A stretch of DNA of 64,000 nucleotides from assembly GCF_900111685.1 (NCBI RefSeq), contig NZ_FOHX01000001.1, positions 558,001 through 622,000 on the forward strand, in the 5' to 3' direction. Positions 34,603 to 43,862 of this stretch are shown here, one piece after another. The translations under genes were made by a program, and so were the position numbers. Source of the stretch: Nonomuraea wenchangensis (lineage in GTDB: Bacteria; Actinomycetota; Actinomycetes; Streptosporangiales; Streptosporangiaceae). Each line of letters starts with the position of its first letter. The first letter of the stretch is position 1. The notes beneath the pieces are model-generated. The model ran no database searches. It was not told where the DNA came from and worked only from the letters and a program-made list of their open reading frames with translations.

Positions 34603-35504
34603 GGCGCGGGCTCCTGGGGCGCCGGCGGGACGGGCGGGCGGGGCGGGGCGAACCGGAGCAGCACCGCGCCGACCACCGCGAGCAGCGCCCATCCCACCAG
34701 CCCGGTGATCCCGACCAGCACCTCGTTCGGCGGCGCGGCGGGGTCGCCGAGCAGGAGGACGTTGGCGGCGACGGCGTTCAGCGAGCCGTGGGCCACCACG
34801 GCGGGCCACACGCTCCCGGTGCGCAGCCGCAGCCAGCCGAACAGCACCCCGGCCAGCACGCAGAACCCGACGAAGAACAGCGCCGCCCACGACCCGAGCC
34901 GCGGGTAGTTGTAGCCGAGCAGGGTGAGCGGCGCGTGCCAGAGCCCCCAGATCGCGCCCGACAGCAGCAGCCCGGGCAGGACGCCGCCCGCCTTGACGAG
35001 CCGGGGCAGCAGCCAGCCGCGCCAGCCCCACTCCTCGCCGAGCGCCGGGATGGCGTTCAGCAGGGGGCCGGCGACCACGCCGAGCACGAACTGCAGCGCG
35101 AACACCTGCCCGAGGTCGTCGGGGACGGGCACGCCGCGCGACTCGTACACCTGGCGCAGCAGGCCCAGCCCGTCGAGGTCCAGGGTCAGTAGCCCGGCCG
35201 CGACGCTGACCGCCGCCGCCGCGAAGATCAGCAGGGGCACCCCGATCCAGGTGCCGAGGACGTACAGGCCGGTGCGGCCCTTGCGGTCGCCGAGCGTGAG
35301 CCCGGTCTCCCTGGCCCACTGACGGAACGGCGCGCGGGTGAGCGCCCATGCCCCGAGCACGCCCACGGTGGGCGTGAACATCATCAGCGTGGCCGCCACG
35401 GTGGTCAGGGGCGAGCCGAGCCCGCCGTCGAGCCAGACGGGCAGCGCCACCGCCCAGGAGAGCCCGAAGGCGAGGACGAGGAAGGCGATGAGAGGCTTTT
35501 TCAT
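34581..35504 (-). CDS. CPBP (Abi/CAAX-like) intramembrane metalloprotease
   Basis: 307 residues with about eight membrane helices. Conserved CPBP motifs: E157-E158-W-G-W-R162, W186 and H190 in IWGLWHAP, and H239-G-S-L-N243. These form the metal-dependent glutamic-protease-like site of the Rce1/CPBP family. The family includes prenyl-protein proteases and bacteriocin-immunity proteins; the substrate here is unknown. It is translationally coupled (ATGA) to the DUF1648 gene, and both follow a GntR repressor, so this looks like a regulated membrane-stress cluster. The C-terminal Pro-rich tail ends inside a tandem repeat. Confidence 0.93.
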   Translation of the reverse strand: MKKPLIAFLVLAFGLSWAVALPVWLDGGLGSPLTTVAATLMMFTPTVGVLGAWALTRAPFRQWARETGLTLGDRKGRTGLYVLGTWIGVPLLIFAAAAVSVAAGLLTLDLDGLGLLRQVYESRGVPVPDDLGQVFALQFVLGVVAGPLLNAIPALGEEWGWRGWLLPRLVKAGGVLPGLLLSGAIWGLWHAPLTLLGYNYPRLGSWAALFFVGFCVLAGVLFGWLRLRTGSVWPAVVAHGSLNAVAANVLLLGDPAAPPNEVLVGITGLVGWALLAVVGAVLLRFAPPRPPVPPAPQEPAPTAEPAV

Positions 35505-36472
35505 GATTCCACCCGCTCCGCGATGAGGGCATTGATGAGGGAGGCGCCGCGCGCCGCGTCGTCCACGCTGACGGCCAGCCGGCCCCCGGTCCGGTAGCCG
35601 ATGACCAGGCACTCGCCGCCGCGCAGCATGATGGTGGCCCCGCCGGGCAGGCCGCGGAAGCCCCATCCGCCGACCTGGCTGGGGTAGCGCTCCTCCGACC
35701 AGGCCGACTCGATCTTCGACAGCGGGATGCGGCGGGCCGGCACCCGCAGCAGCCCGATGCCGATGACGACGCGGTCGCCGCTGACGCGGACCGACGCCTG
35801 GGTGGTCAGCAGCCCGACCACCAGGACGATGAGCAGGCCGGGCAGGATCGGGCCCACCACGTTCCCGTCGGTCACGCCGAGCAGCCCGAGCGCGGCGAGC
35901 ACGAGGAGCACGGCGGCGTCGGCCACGGTGATCAGGGCCAGCCAGGGGTTGAAGACGTGGCCGACCCAGACGGCCCGCTGGCCCGGCCGCAGGCGCAGGC
36001 TCGGCGGCTCCCTGCGCTCGTCGGAGAGCGCGTCCGGCCCTCCCCTGCCGAGGTAGCCCGCGAGCACCGCGGCGGCGAGCGCGGCGGCGATGACCAGCAG
36101 CGGGTGCACGACCTCGAGCTCGGCCCGCGTCCAGTCGGTGACGTCGAGGTTGGCGAGGACGCTGGAGAGGTTGATGCCCAGGGCGAGCACGCTCAGCCCG
36201 AACAACGCGCCCCACCACGCCATGCGGCCCTGCCGGCGGGCCAGCGTCCGCCCTTCGACGGCCGTGACCAGCGCCACGATCCAGGGCACCACCCAGAACA
36301 GGGTCACCGTGAGCACGTAGGCGGTGAAGGACTGTGAGCCGTCGGGCCGGTCGCCGGGGCCCCAGTGCGTGGCCATGGGGTCGGGCAGCCGGTCACGCAC
36401 GGCGAGGGGCAGCCCTATCTGCGCGGCGGTCACGAGCAGGCCCCAGGCCGTCGCCGTCACTCGGGGGTTCAT
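35501..36472 (-). CDS. DUF1648 membrane protein
   Basis: 323 residues. The N-terminus (LLVTAAQIGLPLAVRDRLPDPMATHWGPGDRPDG) is a DUF1648 signature, and four to six helices follow. After residue about 215 comes a PH-like soluble region (VSGDRVVIGIGLLRVPARRIPLSKIESAWSEE). This combination is common downstream of YtrA-type GntR regulators. It overlaps the GntR gene end by 4 bases and the CPBP start by 4 bases. Function unknown. Confidence 0.85.
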   Translation of the reverse strand: MNPRVTATAWGLLVTAAQIGLPLAVRDRLPDPMATHWGPGDRPDGSQSFTAYVLTVTLFWVVPWIVALVTAVEGRTLARRQGRMAWWGALFGLSVLALGINLSSVLANLDVTDWTRAELEVVHPLLVIAAALAAAVLAGYLGRGGPDALSDERREPPSLRLRPGQRAVWVGHVFNPWLALITVADAAVLLVLAALGLLGVTDGNVVGPILPGLLIVLVVGLLTTQASVRVSGDRVVIGIGLLRVPARRIPLSKIESAWSEERYPSQVGGWGFRGLPGGATIMLRGGECLVIGYRTGGRLAVSVDDAARGASLINALIAERVES

Positions 36473-36828
36473 GGGAGCTCCTCCAGGATCGTGATGAGGT
36501 CGTCACGGCCGTAGCCGTATCTCCGGGCCTCCTCCAGCAGCTCTCTGGCGCGCTGGACGAGCAGGGCGCGGCCGGCGACCTGCTCGGTGGCCGGTCCCGC
36601 GACGCTGACGCCCCGGCCGCGCCGGAACTCCAGCAGGCCCTCGTCGCGCAGGTCGCGCAGCGCGCGCAGCACGGTGTTGGGGTTGATGCCGAGCGCCTGG
36701 GCGAGGTCCCTGGCGGGAGGCAGGCGGTCTCCCGGGAGGTAGGAGCCGTCCCCGATGGCGCGCCGGATGGCGCCGGCGACCTGCTCGTGCAGGGGCCGTG
36801 CGTCATTGAGATCGAGCGTCAGCAGCAT
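36469..36828 (-). CDS. GntR-family transcriptional regulator, YtrA subfamily
   Basis: 119 residues. A winged helix at about 10-75 (PLHEQVAGAIRRAIGDGSYLPGDRLPPARDLAQALGINPNTVLRALRDL in outline) is followed by only a short helical tail of about 40 residues, the mark of YtrA regulators, which usually control adjacent membrane genes. It is the first gene of GntR-DUF1648-CPBP. An inverted repeat at 36831-36847 lies immediately upstream and is a likely autoregulatory site. Effector unknown. Confidence 0.92.
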   Translation of the reverse strand: MLLTLDLNDARPLHEQVAGAIRRAIGDGSYLPGDRLPPARDLAQALGINPNTVLRALRDLRDEGLLEFRRGRGVSVAGPATEQVAGRALLVQRARELLEEARRYGYGRDDLITILEELP

Positions 36829-36830
36829 GA

Positions 36831-36847
36831 TGCTAATGACACTAGCA
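36831..36847. promoter_or_regulatory. Likely GntR operator
   Basis: TGCTA (36831-36835) and TAGCA (36843-36847) form perfect arms with a 7-base spacer, 2 bases before the GntR start codon on the minus strand. The position over the promoter or start suits autorepression. Confidence 0.5.
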
Positions 36848-36898
36848 CCATGTCTCAGAAAACGGCAGCCGACATTGATTTGTAGGATGAACCCCTGT

Positions 36899-36928
36899 TT
36901 GTGAGTAGCCAGAAGACGTGGATAGCAT
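36899..36928 (+). promoter_or_regulatory. SigA-type promoter of the aminopeptidase gene
   Basis: TTGTGA (36899-36904), an 18-base spacer and TAGCAT (36923-36928). The expected transcription start would fall at or a base or two before the GTG at 36937, so the mRNA is probably leaderless. Confidence 0.6.
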
Positions 36929-36936
36929 CGGTTTAC

Positions 36937-38403
36937 GTGACCACTGTGCGGCTGAACTCAGCAGATCCCGTCTCTTTCGACACCGACGCGTTGATCGTCG
37001 GCTTCACGGCGGGCCAGGACGGACCCACCCCCGCGGGCGTCGAGTCCCTCGACGCGGCCTTCGGCGGCAAGCTGGCCGCCTCGCTCGGCGCGGTCGCCTT
37101 CTCCGGCAAGAGCGGCGAGCTGGCCAAGCTGCCCACCTTCGGCGCCGTCACCGCCCCGCTGCTGGTCGCGGTCGGCCTCGGCGACTCCTACGACGCCGAG
37201 GCCCTGCGCAGGGCCGCGGGCGCCGCCGTCCGCTCGCTGGCCGGCACCGCCCGCGCCGCGCTCGCGCTGCCCGCGGGCACGCCCGAGGAGGCCGAGGCCG
37301 TCGCGCTCGGCGCCCTGCTGGGCGCCTACTCCTTCAGCCGCTACCGCACCACCGGCGACCAGAAGGAGCCCGTGGCCGAGCTGACCGTGCTCTCCGGGCA
37401 GCCCGAGTCCGCTACTGAGCGCGCGCAGGTGCTGGCCGCGTCCGTCACGCTCGTCCGCGACCTGGTCAACACGCCGCCCTCCGACCTGTGGCCGGCGAAG
37501 TTCGCCGAGATCGCCGAGCAGGTGGGCGGCGAGGCCGGGCTGAGCGTCGAGGTGCTCGACGACAAGCAGCTGCGCGACGGCGGCTACGGCGGCCTCATCG
37601 GCGTCGGCCAGGGCTCGGTCAACCCGCCCCGGCTGGTCCGCCTGTCCTACACCCACCCCGAGGCCACCAAGACCCTCGCGTACGTCGGCAAGGGCATCAC
37701 CTTCGACTCGGGCGGCCTGTCGCTCAAGCCGTCCGCGGCCATGGACTGGATGAAGTCCGACATGGGCGGCGCGGGCGCGGTGTTCGGCGCGCTGGTCGGC
37801 ATCGCCCGCCTCGGCCTGCCGGTCAACGCCGTCGGCTACCTCTGCCTGGCCGAGAACCTCCCGAGCGGCACCGCGCAGCGCCCCTCCGACGTCCTCCACA
37901 GCTACAGCGGCAAGACCGTCGAGGTGCTCGACACCGACGCCGAGGGCCGCCTGGTGCTGATGGACGGCATCGCCCGCGCCGCCGAGGACGGCCCCGACCT
38001 CATCGTCGACGTCGCCACCCTCACCGGCGCGCAGATCGTCGCGCTCGGCTGGCGCACGGCCGGCGTCATGGCCAACGACGACGCGATCAGGGAGCTGGTC
38101 GTCGAGGCCGCCGGCGCCGCCGGCGAGAACGCCTGGGGCATGCCGCTGCCCGAGGAGCTGCGCAAGGGCCTCGACTCCCCGATCGCCGACATCGCCAACC
38201 TCCACCCCGAGCGCTTCGGCGGCATGCTGACCGCCGGCATCTTCCTCAAGGAGTTCGTGCCGGACGGCGTGCGCTGGGCCCACATCGACATGGCCGGGCC
38301 CGCGTTCAACAAGGGCGAGCCGTACGGATACGTCCCCAAGGGCGGCACCGGCGCGATCACCCGCACCCTGATCGGACTCGCCGAGCGGCACGCGAGCATC
38401 TGA
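36937..38403 (+). CDS. pepA: Leucyl aminopeptidase (M17)
   Basis: 488 residues from GTG at 36937, a start supported by the upstream promoter; an earlier GTG at 36901 falls within the promoter. The C-terminal catalytic domain has the M17 signature DTDAEGRL at 332-339 and the metal-binding GKGITFDSGG. It removes N-terminal residues from peptides in the cytosol using two metal ions. As in Streptomyces, it precedes lpd and sucB, 51 bases from lpd, and may be co-transcribed with them. Confidence 0.95.
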   Translation: MTTVRLNSADPVSFDTDALIVGFTAGQDGPTPAGVESLDAAFGGKLAASLGAVAFSGKSGELAKLPTFGAVTAPLLVAVGLGDSYDAEALRRAAGAAVRSLAGTARAALALPAGTPEEAEAVALGALLGAYSFSRYRTTGDQKEPVAELTVLSGQPESATERAQVLAASVTLVRDLVNTPPSDLWPAKFAEIAEQVGGEAGLSVEVLDDKQLRDGGYGGLIGVGQGSVNPPRLVRLSYTHPEATKTLAYVGKGITFDSGGLSLKPSAAMDWMKSDMGGAGAVFGALVGIARLGLPVNAVGYLCLAENLPSGTAQRPSDVLHSYSGKTVEVLDTDAEGRLVLMDGIARAAEDGPDLIVDVATLTGAQIVALGWRTAGVMANDDAIRELVVEAAGAAGENAWGMPLPEELRKGLDSPIADIANLHPERFGGMLTAGIFLKEFVPDGVRWAHIDMAGPAFNKGEPYGYVPKGGTGAITRTLIGLAERHASI

Positions 38404-38454
38404 AACAGATGAAAAGATGAGCCATCACGAACACCCCGACCAAGGAGCCTTCCT

Positions 38455-39819
38455 GTGGCCTACGACATCGTCGTCCTAGGTGGCGGCAGCGGCGGTTACG
38501 CCTGCGCGCTGAGGGCCGCCGAGCTGGGCAAGTCGGTCGTCCTGATCGAGAAGGACAAGATCGGCGGCACCTGCCTCCACCGGGGGTGCATCCCCACGAA
38601 GGCGCTGCTGCACTCGGCCGAGGTCGCCGACGAGACCCGCGAGAGCGCCTCCTACGGCGTCAGGGCCCGCTTCGAGGGCATCGACGTCCAAGGCGTGCAC
38701 GCCTTCAAGGACAAGATCGTCACGCGGGCCTGGAAGGGCGTGCAGGGCCTGCTCAAGGGCGCGGGCGTGACGGTCGTCGAGGGCGAGGGCCGGCTCATCG
38801 GCCCTGACCGGGTGCAGGTGGGCGAGGAGGTCTACGAGGGCCGCAACCTCGTCCTCGCCACCGGCTCGGCCCCGCGGTCGCTGCCCGGTCTGGAGATCGA
38901 CGGCGAACGCGTCATCACCAGCGAGCACACGCTGCGCATGGACCACGTGCCGAGCTCGGTGATCGTTCTCGGCGGCGGCGTGATCGGCGTCGAGCTGGCC
39001 AGCGTCTACCGCTCCTTCGGCGCCGAGGTGACCATCGTCGAGGCGCTGCCGCATCTGCTGCCCGCCGAGGAGGAGTCGAGCTCCAAGCTGCTGGAGCGGG
39101 CCTTCCGCCGCCGCGGCATCAAGTACGAGCTGGGCGTCTTCTTCGACGGCGTCAAGACCACCGAGACGGGCGTCGTGGTCACCCTGGCCAACGGCAAGAC
39201 GCTCGACGCCGAGCTGCTGCTCGTCGCCGTCGGGCGCGGCCCGGTCTCGGCCGGCATGGGATTCGAGGAGCAGGGCGTCACCGTCGAGCGCGGCGCGGTC
39301 GTGGTCGACGAGCACTGCCGCACCTCGGTCCCGGGCGTCTACGCCATTGGCGACCTGATCCCGACGCCGCAGCTCGCCCACGCCGGCTTCGCCGAGGGGA
39401 TCATGGTGGCCGAGCACATCGCCGGCCTCAACCCGCCGCCCATCAACTACGACGGCGTGCCGCGCATCACCTACTCCGACCCCGAGGTGGCCTCGGTCGG
39501 CATCACCTCGGCCCAGGCCGCCGAGCGCGGCATCGAGATCGTCGAGCAGGTCTACGACCTCGCGGGCAACCCCAAGAGCCAGATCCTCGGCACCTCCGGC
39601 GCGGTGAAGGTCATCGCCCAGAAGGACGGCCCGGTCGTCGGTGTCCACATGGTGGGCCGGCGCATCGGCGAGCTCGTCACGGAGGGCCAGCTGATCTACA
39701 ACTGGGAGGCGCTGCCCTCAGAGGTCGCCCAGCTCATCCACGCACACCCGACCCAGTCCGAGGCGATGGGTGAGGCGATGCTGGCCCTGGCCGGCAAGCC
39801 GCTGCACGTACACAACTAG
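38455..39819 (+). CDS. lpdA: Dihydrolipoyl dehydrogenase (E3)
   Basis: 454 residues. FAD-binding [17 protein letters not shown] at the N-terminus, the redox disulfide C40-L-H-R-G-C45, the NAD-binding [13 protein letters not shown], and the C-terminal [15 protein letters not shown] with the catalytic His-Glu. It reoxidises dihydrolipoamide on E2 subunits of 2-oxoacid dehydrogenases. GTG start. sucB follows after 38 bases, and lipB and lipA, which make the lipoyl group, lie downstream in the window. Confidence 0.97.
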   Translation: MAYDIVVLGGGSGGYACALRAAELGKSVVLIEKDKIGGTCLHRGCIPTKALLHSAEVADETRESASYGVRARFEGIDVQGVHAFKDKIVTRAWKGVQGLLKGAGVTVVEGEGRLIGPDRVQVGEEVYEGRNLVLATGSAPRSLPGLEIDGERVITSEHTLRMDHVPSSVIVLGGGVIGVELASVYRSFGAEVTIVEALPHLLPAEEESSSKLLERAFRRRGIKYELGVFFDGVKTTETGVVVTLANGKTLDAELLLVAVGRGPVSAGMGFEEQGVTVERGAVVVDEHCRTSVPGVYAIGDLIPTPQLAHAGFAEGIMVAEHIAGLNPPPINYDGVPRITYSDPEVASVGITSAQAAERGIEIVEQVYDLAGNPKSQILGTSGAVKVIAQKDGPVVGVHMVGRRIGELVTEGQLIYNWEALPSEVAQLIHAHPTQSEAMGEAMLALAGKPLHVHN

Positions 39820-39857
39820 TCCAGCCCTCGAGATCAGAACGCGAGAGAAGAATAACG

Positions 39858-41312
39858 ATGCCGGTCTCCGTACAGATGCCCCAGCTCGGCGAGAGCGTGA
39901 CCGAGGGCACCGTAACCCGTTGGCTGAAGAAGGAGGGCGAGCGCGTCGAGGCCGACGAGCCGCTCCTCGAAGTGTCCACCGACAAGGTCGACACCGAGAT
40001 CCCGTCGCCGTCCGCGGGTGTCCTCACGAAGATCGTCGTCGCCGAGGACGAGACGGTCGAGGTCGGCGCGGAGCTGGCCGTCATCGACGAGAACGCCCAG
40101 GAGGGCGCGGCCGCCCCGGCCGCCGAGGCCCCGGCGCCGCAGGCCCAGCCCGAGCCGGAGCCCGAGCCCGAGCCGGCCCCTGCTCCGCAGGCCTCCTCCA
40201 TCCCGCAGCCGGCGCCCGCGCAGCCGACGCCGCCGCCCGCCCCGGCCCCGCAGCCGGCCCCGCAGGCCCAGGCGCCGGCCCAGGCTCCGGCTCAGCCGGC
40301 CGCCGAGCCCACGCCGATCCCGTCGTCCGGCGAGAGCCCCTACGTCACGCCGCTGGTGCGCAAGCTCGCCAACGAGCACGGCGTGGACCTCGAGGCGATC
40401 AGCGGCACCGGTGTGGGCGGCCGCATCCGCAAGCAGGACGTGCTGGAGGCCGCCAAGGCGCAGCGCGAGAAGGCGGCGGCCCCGGCCGCCCCGGCTCCCG
40501 CCGCCGCCCAGGCCGCTCCCGCCGCCCAGGCTCCGGCCGCGCAGGCCCCGGCCGCCGCGGCGCCCGAGGCGGTCGAGGTCGACACCACGCTGCGCGGACG
40601 CACCGAGAAGATGACGCGGCTGCGTCAGACCATCGCCAAGCGCATGGTCGAGTCGCTGCAGACCGCCGCGCAGCTCACCTCGGTCGTCGAGGTCGACGTC
40701 ACCAAGATCGCGCAGCTGCGGGCGCGGGCGAAGGACGACTTCTTCCGCCGCGAGGGCGCGAAGCTGACCTTCACCCCGTTCTTCGCGATGGCCACGATCG
40801 AGGCGCTCAAGCAGCACCCCAAGCTCAACGCCACGATCAACAACGAGACCAACGAGGTCACCTACTTCGACGTCGAGAACCTCGGCATGGCGGTCGACAC
40901 CGAGCGCGGCCTGCTCGCCGCGGTCATCAAGAACGCCGGCGACCTCAACCTGGCCGGCCTGGCCCGTAAGATCACCGACCTCGCCGAGCGCACCCGCAAC
41001 AACCAGGTGACGCCCGACGAGATCACCGGCGGCACGTTCACGCTGACCAACACCGGCAGCCGCGGCGCGCTGTTCGACACCCCGATCCTCAACCAGCCGC
41101 AGGTCGGCATGCTCGGCACGGGCGCGGTCGTCAAGCGTCCCGTCGTGCTCGACACGCAGGAGGGCGAGGTCATCGCGGTGCGCTCGATGGTCTACCTCGC
41201 GCTGACCTACGACCACCGCCTGGTCGACGGCGCCGACGCCGCCCGCTTCCTCACGACGATCAAGCGTCGTCTGGAGGAGGGCCGCTTCGAGGCGCAGCTC
41301 GGCCTCGCGTAA
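39858..41312 (+). CDS. sucB: 2-oxoacid dehydrogenase E2, dihydrolipoyllysine succinyltransferase
   Basis: 484 residues. A single lipoyl domain (about 2-77) with lipoyl lysine K43 (STDKVDTE), an Ala/Pro/Gln/Glu-rich linker, the E3-binding domain at about 166-202 ([19 protein letters not shown]), a second linker, and the acyltransferase domain from about 240 with the catalytic H453 in [11 protein letters not shown]. Mycobacterial and Streptomyces relatives often have two lipoyl domains; here there is one. It transfers succinyl (or another acyl) to CoA in 2-oxoglutarate dehydrogenase. A hairpin terminator follows. Confidence 0.95.
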   Translation: MPVSVQMPQLGESVTEGTVTRWLKKEGERVEADEPLLEVSTDKVDTEIPSPSAGVLTKIVVAEDETVEVGAELAVIDENAQEGAAAPAAEAPAPQAQPEPEPEPEPAPAPQASSIPQPAPAQPTPPPAPAPQPAPQAQAPAQAPAQPAAEPTPIPSSGESPYVTPLVRKLANEHGVDLEAISGTGVGGRIRKQDVLEAAKAQREKAAAPAAPAPAAAQAAPAAQAPAAQAPAAAAPEAVEVDTTLRGRTEKMTRLRQTIAKRMVESLQTAAQLTSVVEVDVTKIAQLRARAKDDFFRREGAKLTFTPFFAMATIEALKQHPKLNATINNETNEVTYFDVENLGMAVDTERGLLAAVIKNAGDLNLAGLARKITDLAERTRNNQVTPDEITGGTFTLTNTGSRGALFDTPILNQPQVGMLGTGAVVKRPVVLDTQEGEVIAVRSMVYLALTYDHRLVDGADAARFLTTIKRRLEEGRFEAQLGLA

Positions 41313-41324
41313 GGCTCCACCCGG

Positions 41325-41359
41325 ACGGCCGGGCGTTCCCCTCGGGGGCGCCCGGCCGT
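41325..41359 (+). terminator. Terminator after sucB
   Basis: Perfect 11-bp arms ACGGCCGGGCG (41325-41335) and CGCCCGGCCGT (41349-41359) with a 13-base loop lie 12 bases after the stop, followed by TCGTGT. It ends the pepA-lpd-sucB unit. Confidence 0.8.
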
Positions 41360-41407
41360 TCGTGTCCCAGCGGCGGGAAGCGGCGCCTGCGGGCGTACTG
41401 TGAGGTC

Positions 41408-42301
41408 ATGGGGATCATCGTGACGGGGGCGTCGGGGCTGCTGGGGACGGCGCTGACCGAGGCGCTGCGGGCCGAGGGGCGTGAGGTCGTGCGCCTGGTG
41501 CGCAGGCCGGCCCGCGGTCCGGGAGAGGTGTCCTGGCGGCCGGGCGAGCGGCTCTCCGGCCTGGACGCGCTGGAGGGCGCCGAGGCGGCCGTGCACCTCG
41601 CGGGCGCGTCCATCGGCGACCGGCGCTGGAGCGAGGCTTACAAGCGGGAGCTGGTCACCAGCCGGGTGGACAGCACCCGCACGCTGGTCGGCGCGCTGCG
41701 CGAGCTGTCCAGCCCGCCCGAGGTGCTGCTGTCGGCCTCCGGGGTCGACTTCTACGGCGACACCGGCGACAGGGAGATCGACGAGAGCGCCGGCAAAGGC
41801 GCCGGTTTCCTGGCCGACCTGTGCGGGCGGTGGGAGGGCGAGGCGGTGCGGGCCGAGGAGGCCGGCGTCCGCACCGTGCTGCTGCGCAGCGGGCTCGTGC
41901 TGAGCAAGCGGGGCGGGGCGCTCAGCCGCGTCCTGCCGCTGTTCAGGATGGGCCTCGGGGCGCCGCTGGGCACCGGCCGCCAGTACTGGTCGTGGATCAC
42001 CGTGGCCGACTGGGTGGGGGCGGTGCTGCACCTGATCAGGGAGCGGGAGGTGCGCGGGCCGGTCAACCTCACCTCGCCCTCCCCCGTCACCAACACCGAG
42101 TTCACCCGTACGCTGGCGAAGGCGGTCGGCAGGAGCGCCATGCCGATCCCGGTGCCGGCGTTCGCGCTCTCGCTCGGCCTCGGCGAGTTCGCCCGCGCGG
42201 GGCTGCTGCCCAGTCACCGCGTCCTGCCGGGCAGGCTGGCGGACAGCGGCTACCGCTTCGCTCATACCCGACTCGACGCGGCGCTGAGCGCCGTACTCTA
42301 G
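41408..42301 (+). CDS. TIGR01777-type NAD-dependent epimerase/SDR
   Basis: 297 residues, extended SDR fold. The nucleotide motif is GASGLLGTAL near 7-16, with VHLAGASIGDRRWSEAYKREL and the characteristic VLLSASGVDFYGD. These mark the TIGR01777 (SulA/YfcH) group, atypical SDRs of unknown substrate. The gene lies between sucB and the peptidase E gene, in the same direction. Confidence 0.9.
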   Translation: MGIIVTGASGLLGTALTEALRAEGREVVRLVRRPARGPGEVSWRPGERLSGLDALEGAEAAVHLAGASIGDRRWSEAYKRELVTSRVDSTRTLVGALRELSSPPEVLLSASGVDFYGDTGDREIDESAGKGAGFLADLCGRWEGEAVRAEEAGVRTVLLRSGLVLSKRGGALSRVLPLFRMGLGAPLGTGRQYWSWITVADWVGAVLHLIREREVRGPVNLTSPSPVTNTEFTRTLAKAVGRSAMPIPVPAFALSLGLGEFARAGLLPSHRVLPGRLADSGYRFAHTRLDAALSAVL

Positions 42302-42336
42302 TGGCCGTTCGTTTCTCTGCAGGTGGGGAGTCCCAG

Positions 42337-43074
42337 ATGACACGGTCAGGCCAGTCGCACATCCTCGCGATCGGGGGCGGCTCGTTCCGCCCGAGCCCGC
42401 GCTACTCGTTCGTGGAGGCGAGCGGGCTGCTGCGCTACGGCCTGGACCTGACCGGCCAGGACCGCCCCAAGCTGGGACTGCTGGCGACCGCCGTGGGCGA
42501 CGACGCCGACTGGATCTTGAAGATGTACGGCGCGTTCGCCGGCTGGGACGTCGAGGTGAGCCATCTGACGGTGTTCCCGATGCCCAATGTGCCCGATCCC
42601 AGAGCCTGGTTGCTGGAACAGGACATGATCTATGTGAGCGGCGGCAGCGTGGCCAACCTGATGGCGCTGTGGCGGCTGCACGGCCTGGACGAGGCGCTGA
42701 CCGAGGCGTGGCGGGCCGGGGTGGTCCTGTCGGGGCAGAGCGCGGGCGCGCTGTGCTGGCACGTGGGCGGCAACACCGACTCCTTCGGCCCCGAGCTGCG
42801 CGTGTGGGCCGACGGCCTGGGTCTGCTCCCCTACTCCTGCGGCGTCCACTACGACTCCGACCCGCAGCGCCGCCCGCTGCTGCAGCAGTCGGTGGCGAGC
42901 GGCGAGCTGCCCGGCGGCTACGCCGCCGACGAGGGCGTCGCCCTGCACTACGTGGGCACCGAGTTCATCCAGGCGGTGAGCGTCGCGCCCGGCGGCTACG
43001 CCTACAAGCTGGAGCACGACGGGGCCGGCGGGGTCAAGGAGTTGCGGATCGAACCGCGCATGCTGACCCCCTGA
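42337..43074 (+). CDS. Peptidase E (S51 family)
   Basis: 245 residues from ATG at 42337, with GGTGGGGAG about 6 bases before it. The nucleophile serine is in GQSAGALCW, in a flavodoxin-like fold similar to class-I glutamine amidotransferases; IYVSGGSVANLMALWRLHGL precedes it. Family members cleave Asp-X dipeptides or related substrates such as cyanophycin. Specificity here is unknown. Confidence 0.9.
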   Translation: MTRSGQSHILAIGGGSFRPSPRYSFVEASGLLRYGLDLTGQDRPKLGLLATAVGDDADWILKMYGAFAGWDVEVSHLTVFPMPNVPDPRAWLLEQDMIYVSGGSVANLMALWRLHGLDEALTEAWRAGVVLSGQSAGALCWHVGGNTDSFGPELRVWADGLGLLPYSCGVHYDSDPQRRPLLQQSVASGELPGGYAADEGVALHYVGTEFIQAVSVAPGGYAYKLEHDGAGGVKELRIEPRMLTP

Positions 43075-43111
43075 ATTTCCTTCAAGGGTGAGGGAACGGC
43101 ACAATAGGCTC

Positions 43112-43804
43112 ATGCGCCCCATCCCCGGGGACGATCCCCACGCACTGGCCATCGTCCGACTCGGCGTCGACGTCCCCTACGAGCAGGCCTGGTCGCTCCA
43201 GCGCTGGGCGCACGGCAAACGGGTGGCGGGCGAGCTGCCCGACACCGTCCTGTTCCTGGAGCACGCGCCCGTCTACACGGCGGGCAAGCGCACCGCGCCC
43301 GCCGAGCGTCCCTCCGACGGCACCCCGGTCGTCGACGTCGACCGGGGCGGCCGGCTCACCTGGCACGGCCCGGGGCAGCTCGTGGCCTACCCGATCGTCG
43401 GCGTCACCGACGTGGTGGCCTACATCTGCCGCCTGGAGGAGACGATGATCCAGGTGTGCGCCGACTTCGGCGTCTCGGCCCGCCGGGTGACCGGCCGGGC
43501 CGGGGTGTGGGCGATCGGCGACCCCGCGCTGGGGCTGCCCGACCGGCAGCTCGGCGCGGTCGGCATCCGGGTCGCCCGCGGCGTCAGCATGCACGGCTTC
43601 GCGCTCAACTGCGCCAACGACCCCCGCTGGTTCAACCGCATCGCGCCGTGCGGGCTGCCCGACGTGGGCGTCTCCTCGCTGTCGGCCGAGACCGGCCGCC
43701 GCATCGTGGCCGAGGAGGTCATGCCGATCGCGGAGAAGCGGCTGGCCGAGGCGCTCGGCAAGGAGGGCTTCGAGCTGCACGAGGAGGACCTGCTCCGACG
43801 GTGA
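43112..43804 (+). CDS. lipB: Octanoyl-ACP:protein octanoyltransferase, with Gln at the catalytic Lys position
   Basis: 230 residues. Motifs GGRLTWHGPGQLVAYP near 79-94, GVSMHGFALNC near 157-167 and catalytic C180 (APCGLPD) are intact. The conserved lysine of the Cys/Lys dyad lies 34 residues before the cysteine in M. tuberculosis LipB (K142/C176). Here that position is Q146 (DRQLGAVG), so the dyad is altered. It should transfer octanoate from ACP to lipoyl domains such as SucB K43, with LipA adding sulfur. CACAATAGGCTC before the ATG contains a -10-like hexamer, so the transcript may be leaderless. Confidence 0.93.
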   Translation: MRPIPGDDPHALAIVRLGVDVPYEQAWSLQRWAHGKRVAGELPDTVLFLEHAPVYTAGKRTAPAERPSDGTPVVDVDRGGRLTWHGPGQLVAYPIVGVTDVVAYICRLEETMIQVCADFGVSARRVTGRAGVWAIGDPALGLPDRQLGAVGIRVARGVSMHGFALNCANDPRWFNRIAPCGLPDVGVSSLSAETGRRIVAEEVMPIAEKRLAEALGKEGFELHEEDLLRR

Positions 43805-43862
43805 CCGAATCGCAGCCGAGCACCGGCCGAACGATGACGTTTCCAGATTTACCATCACCCGT

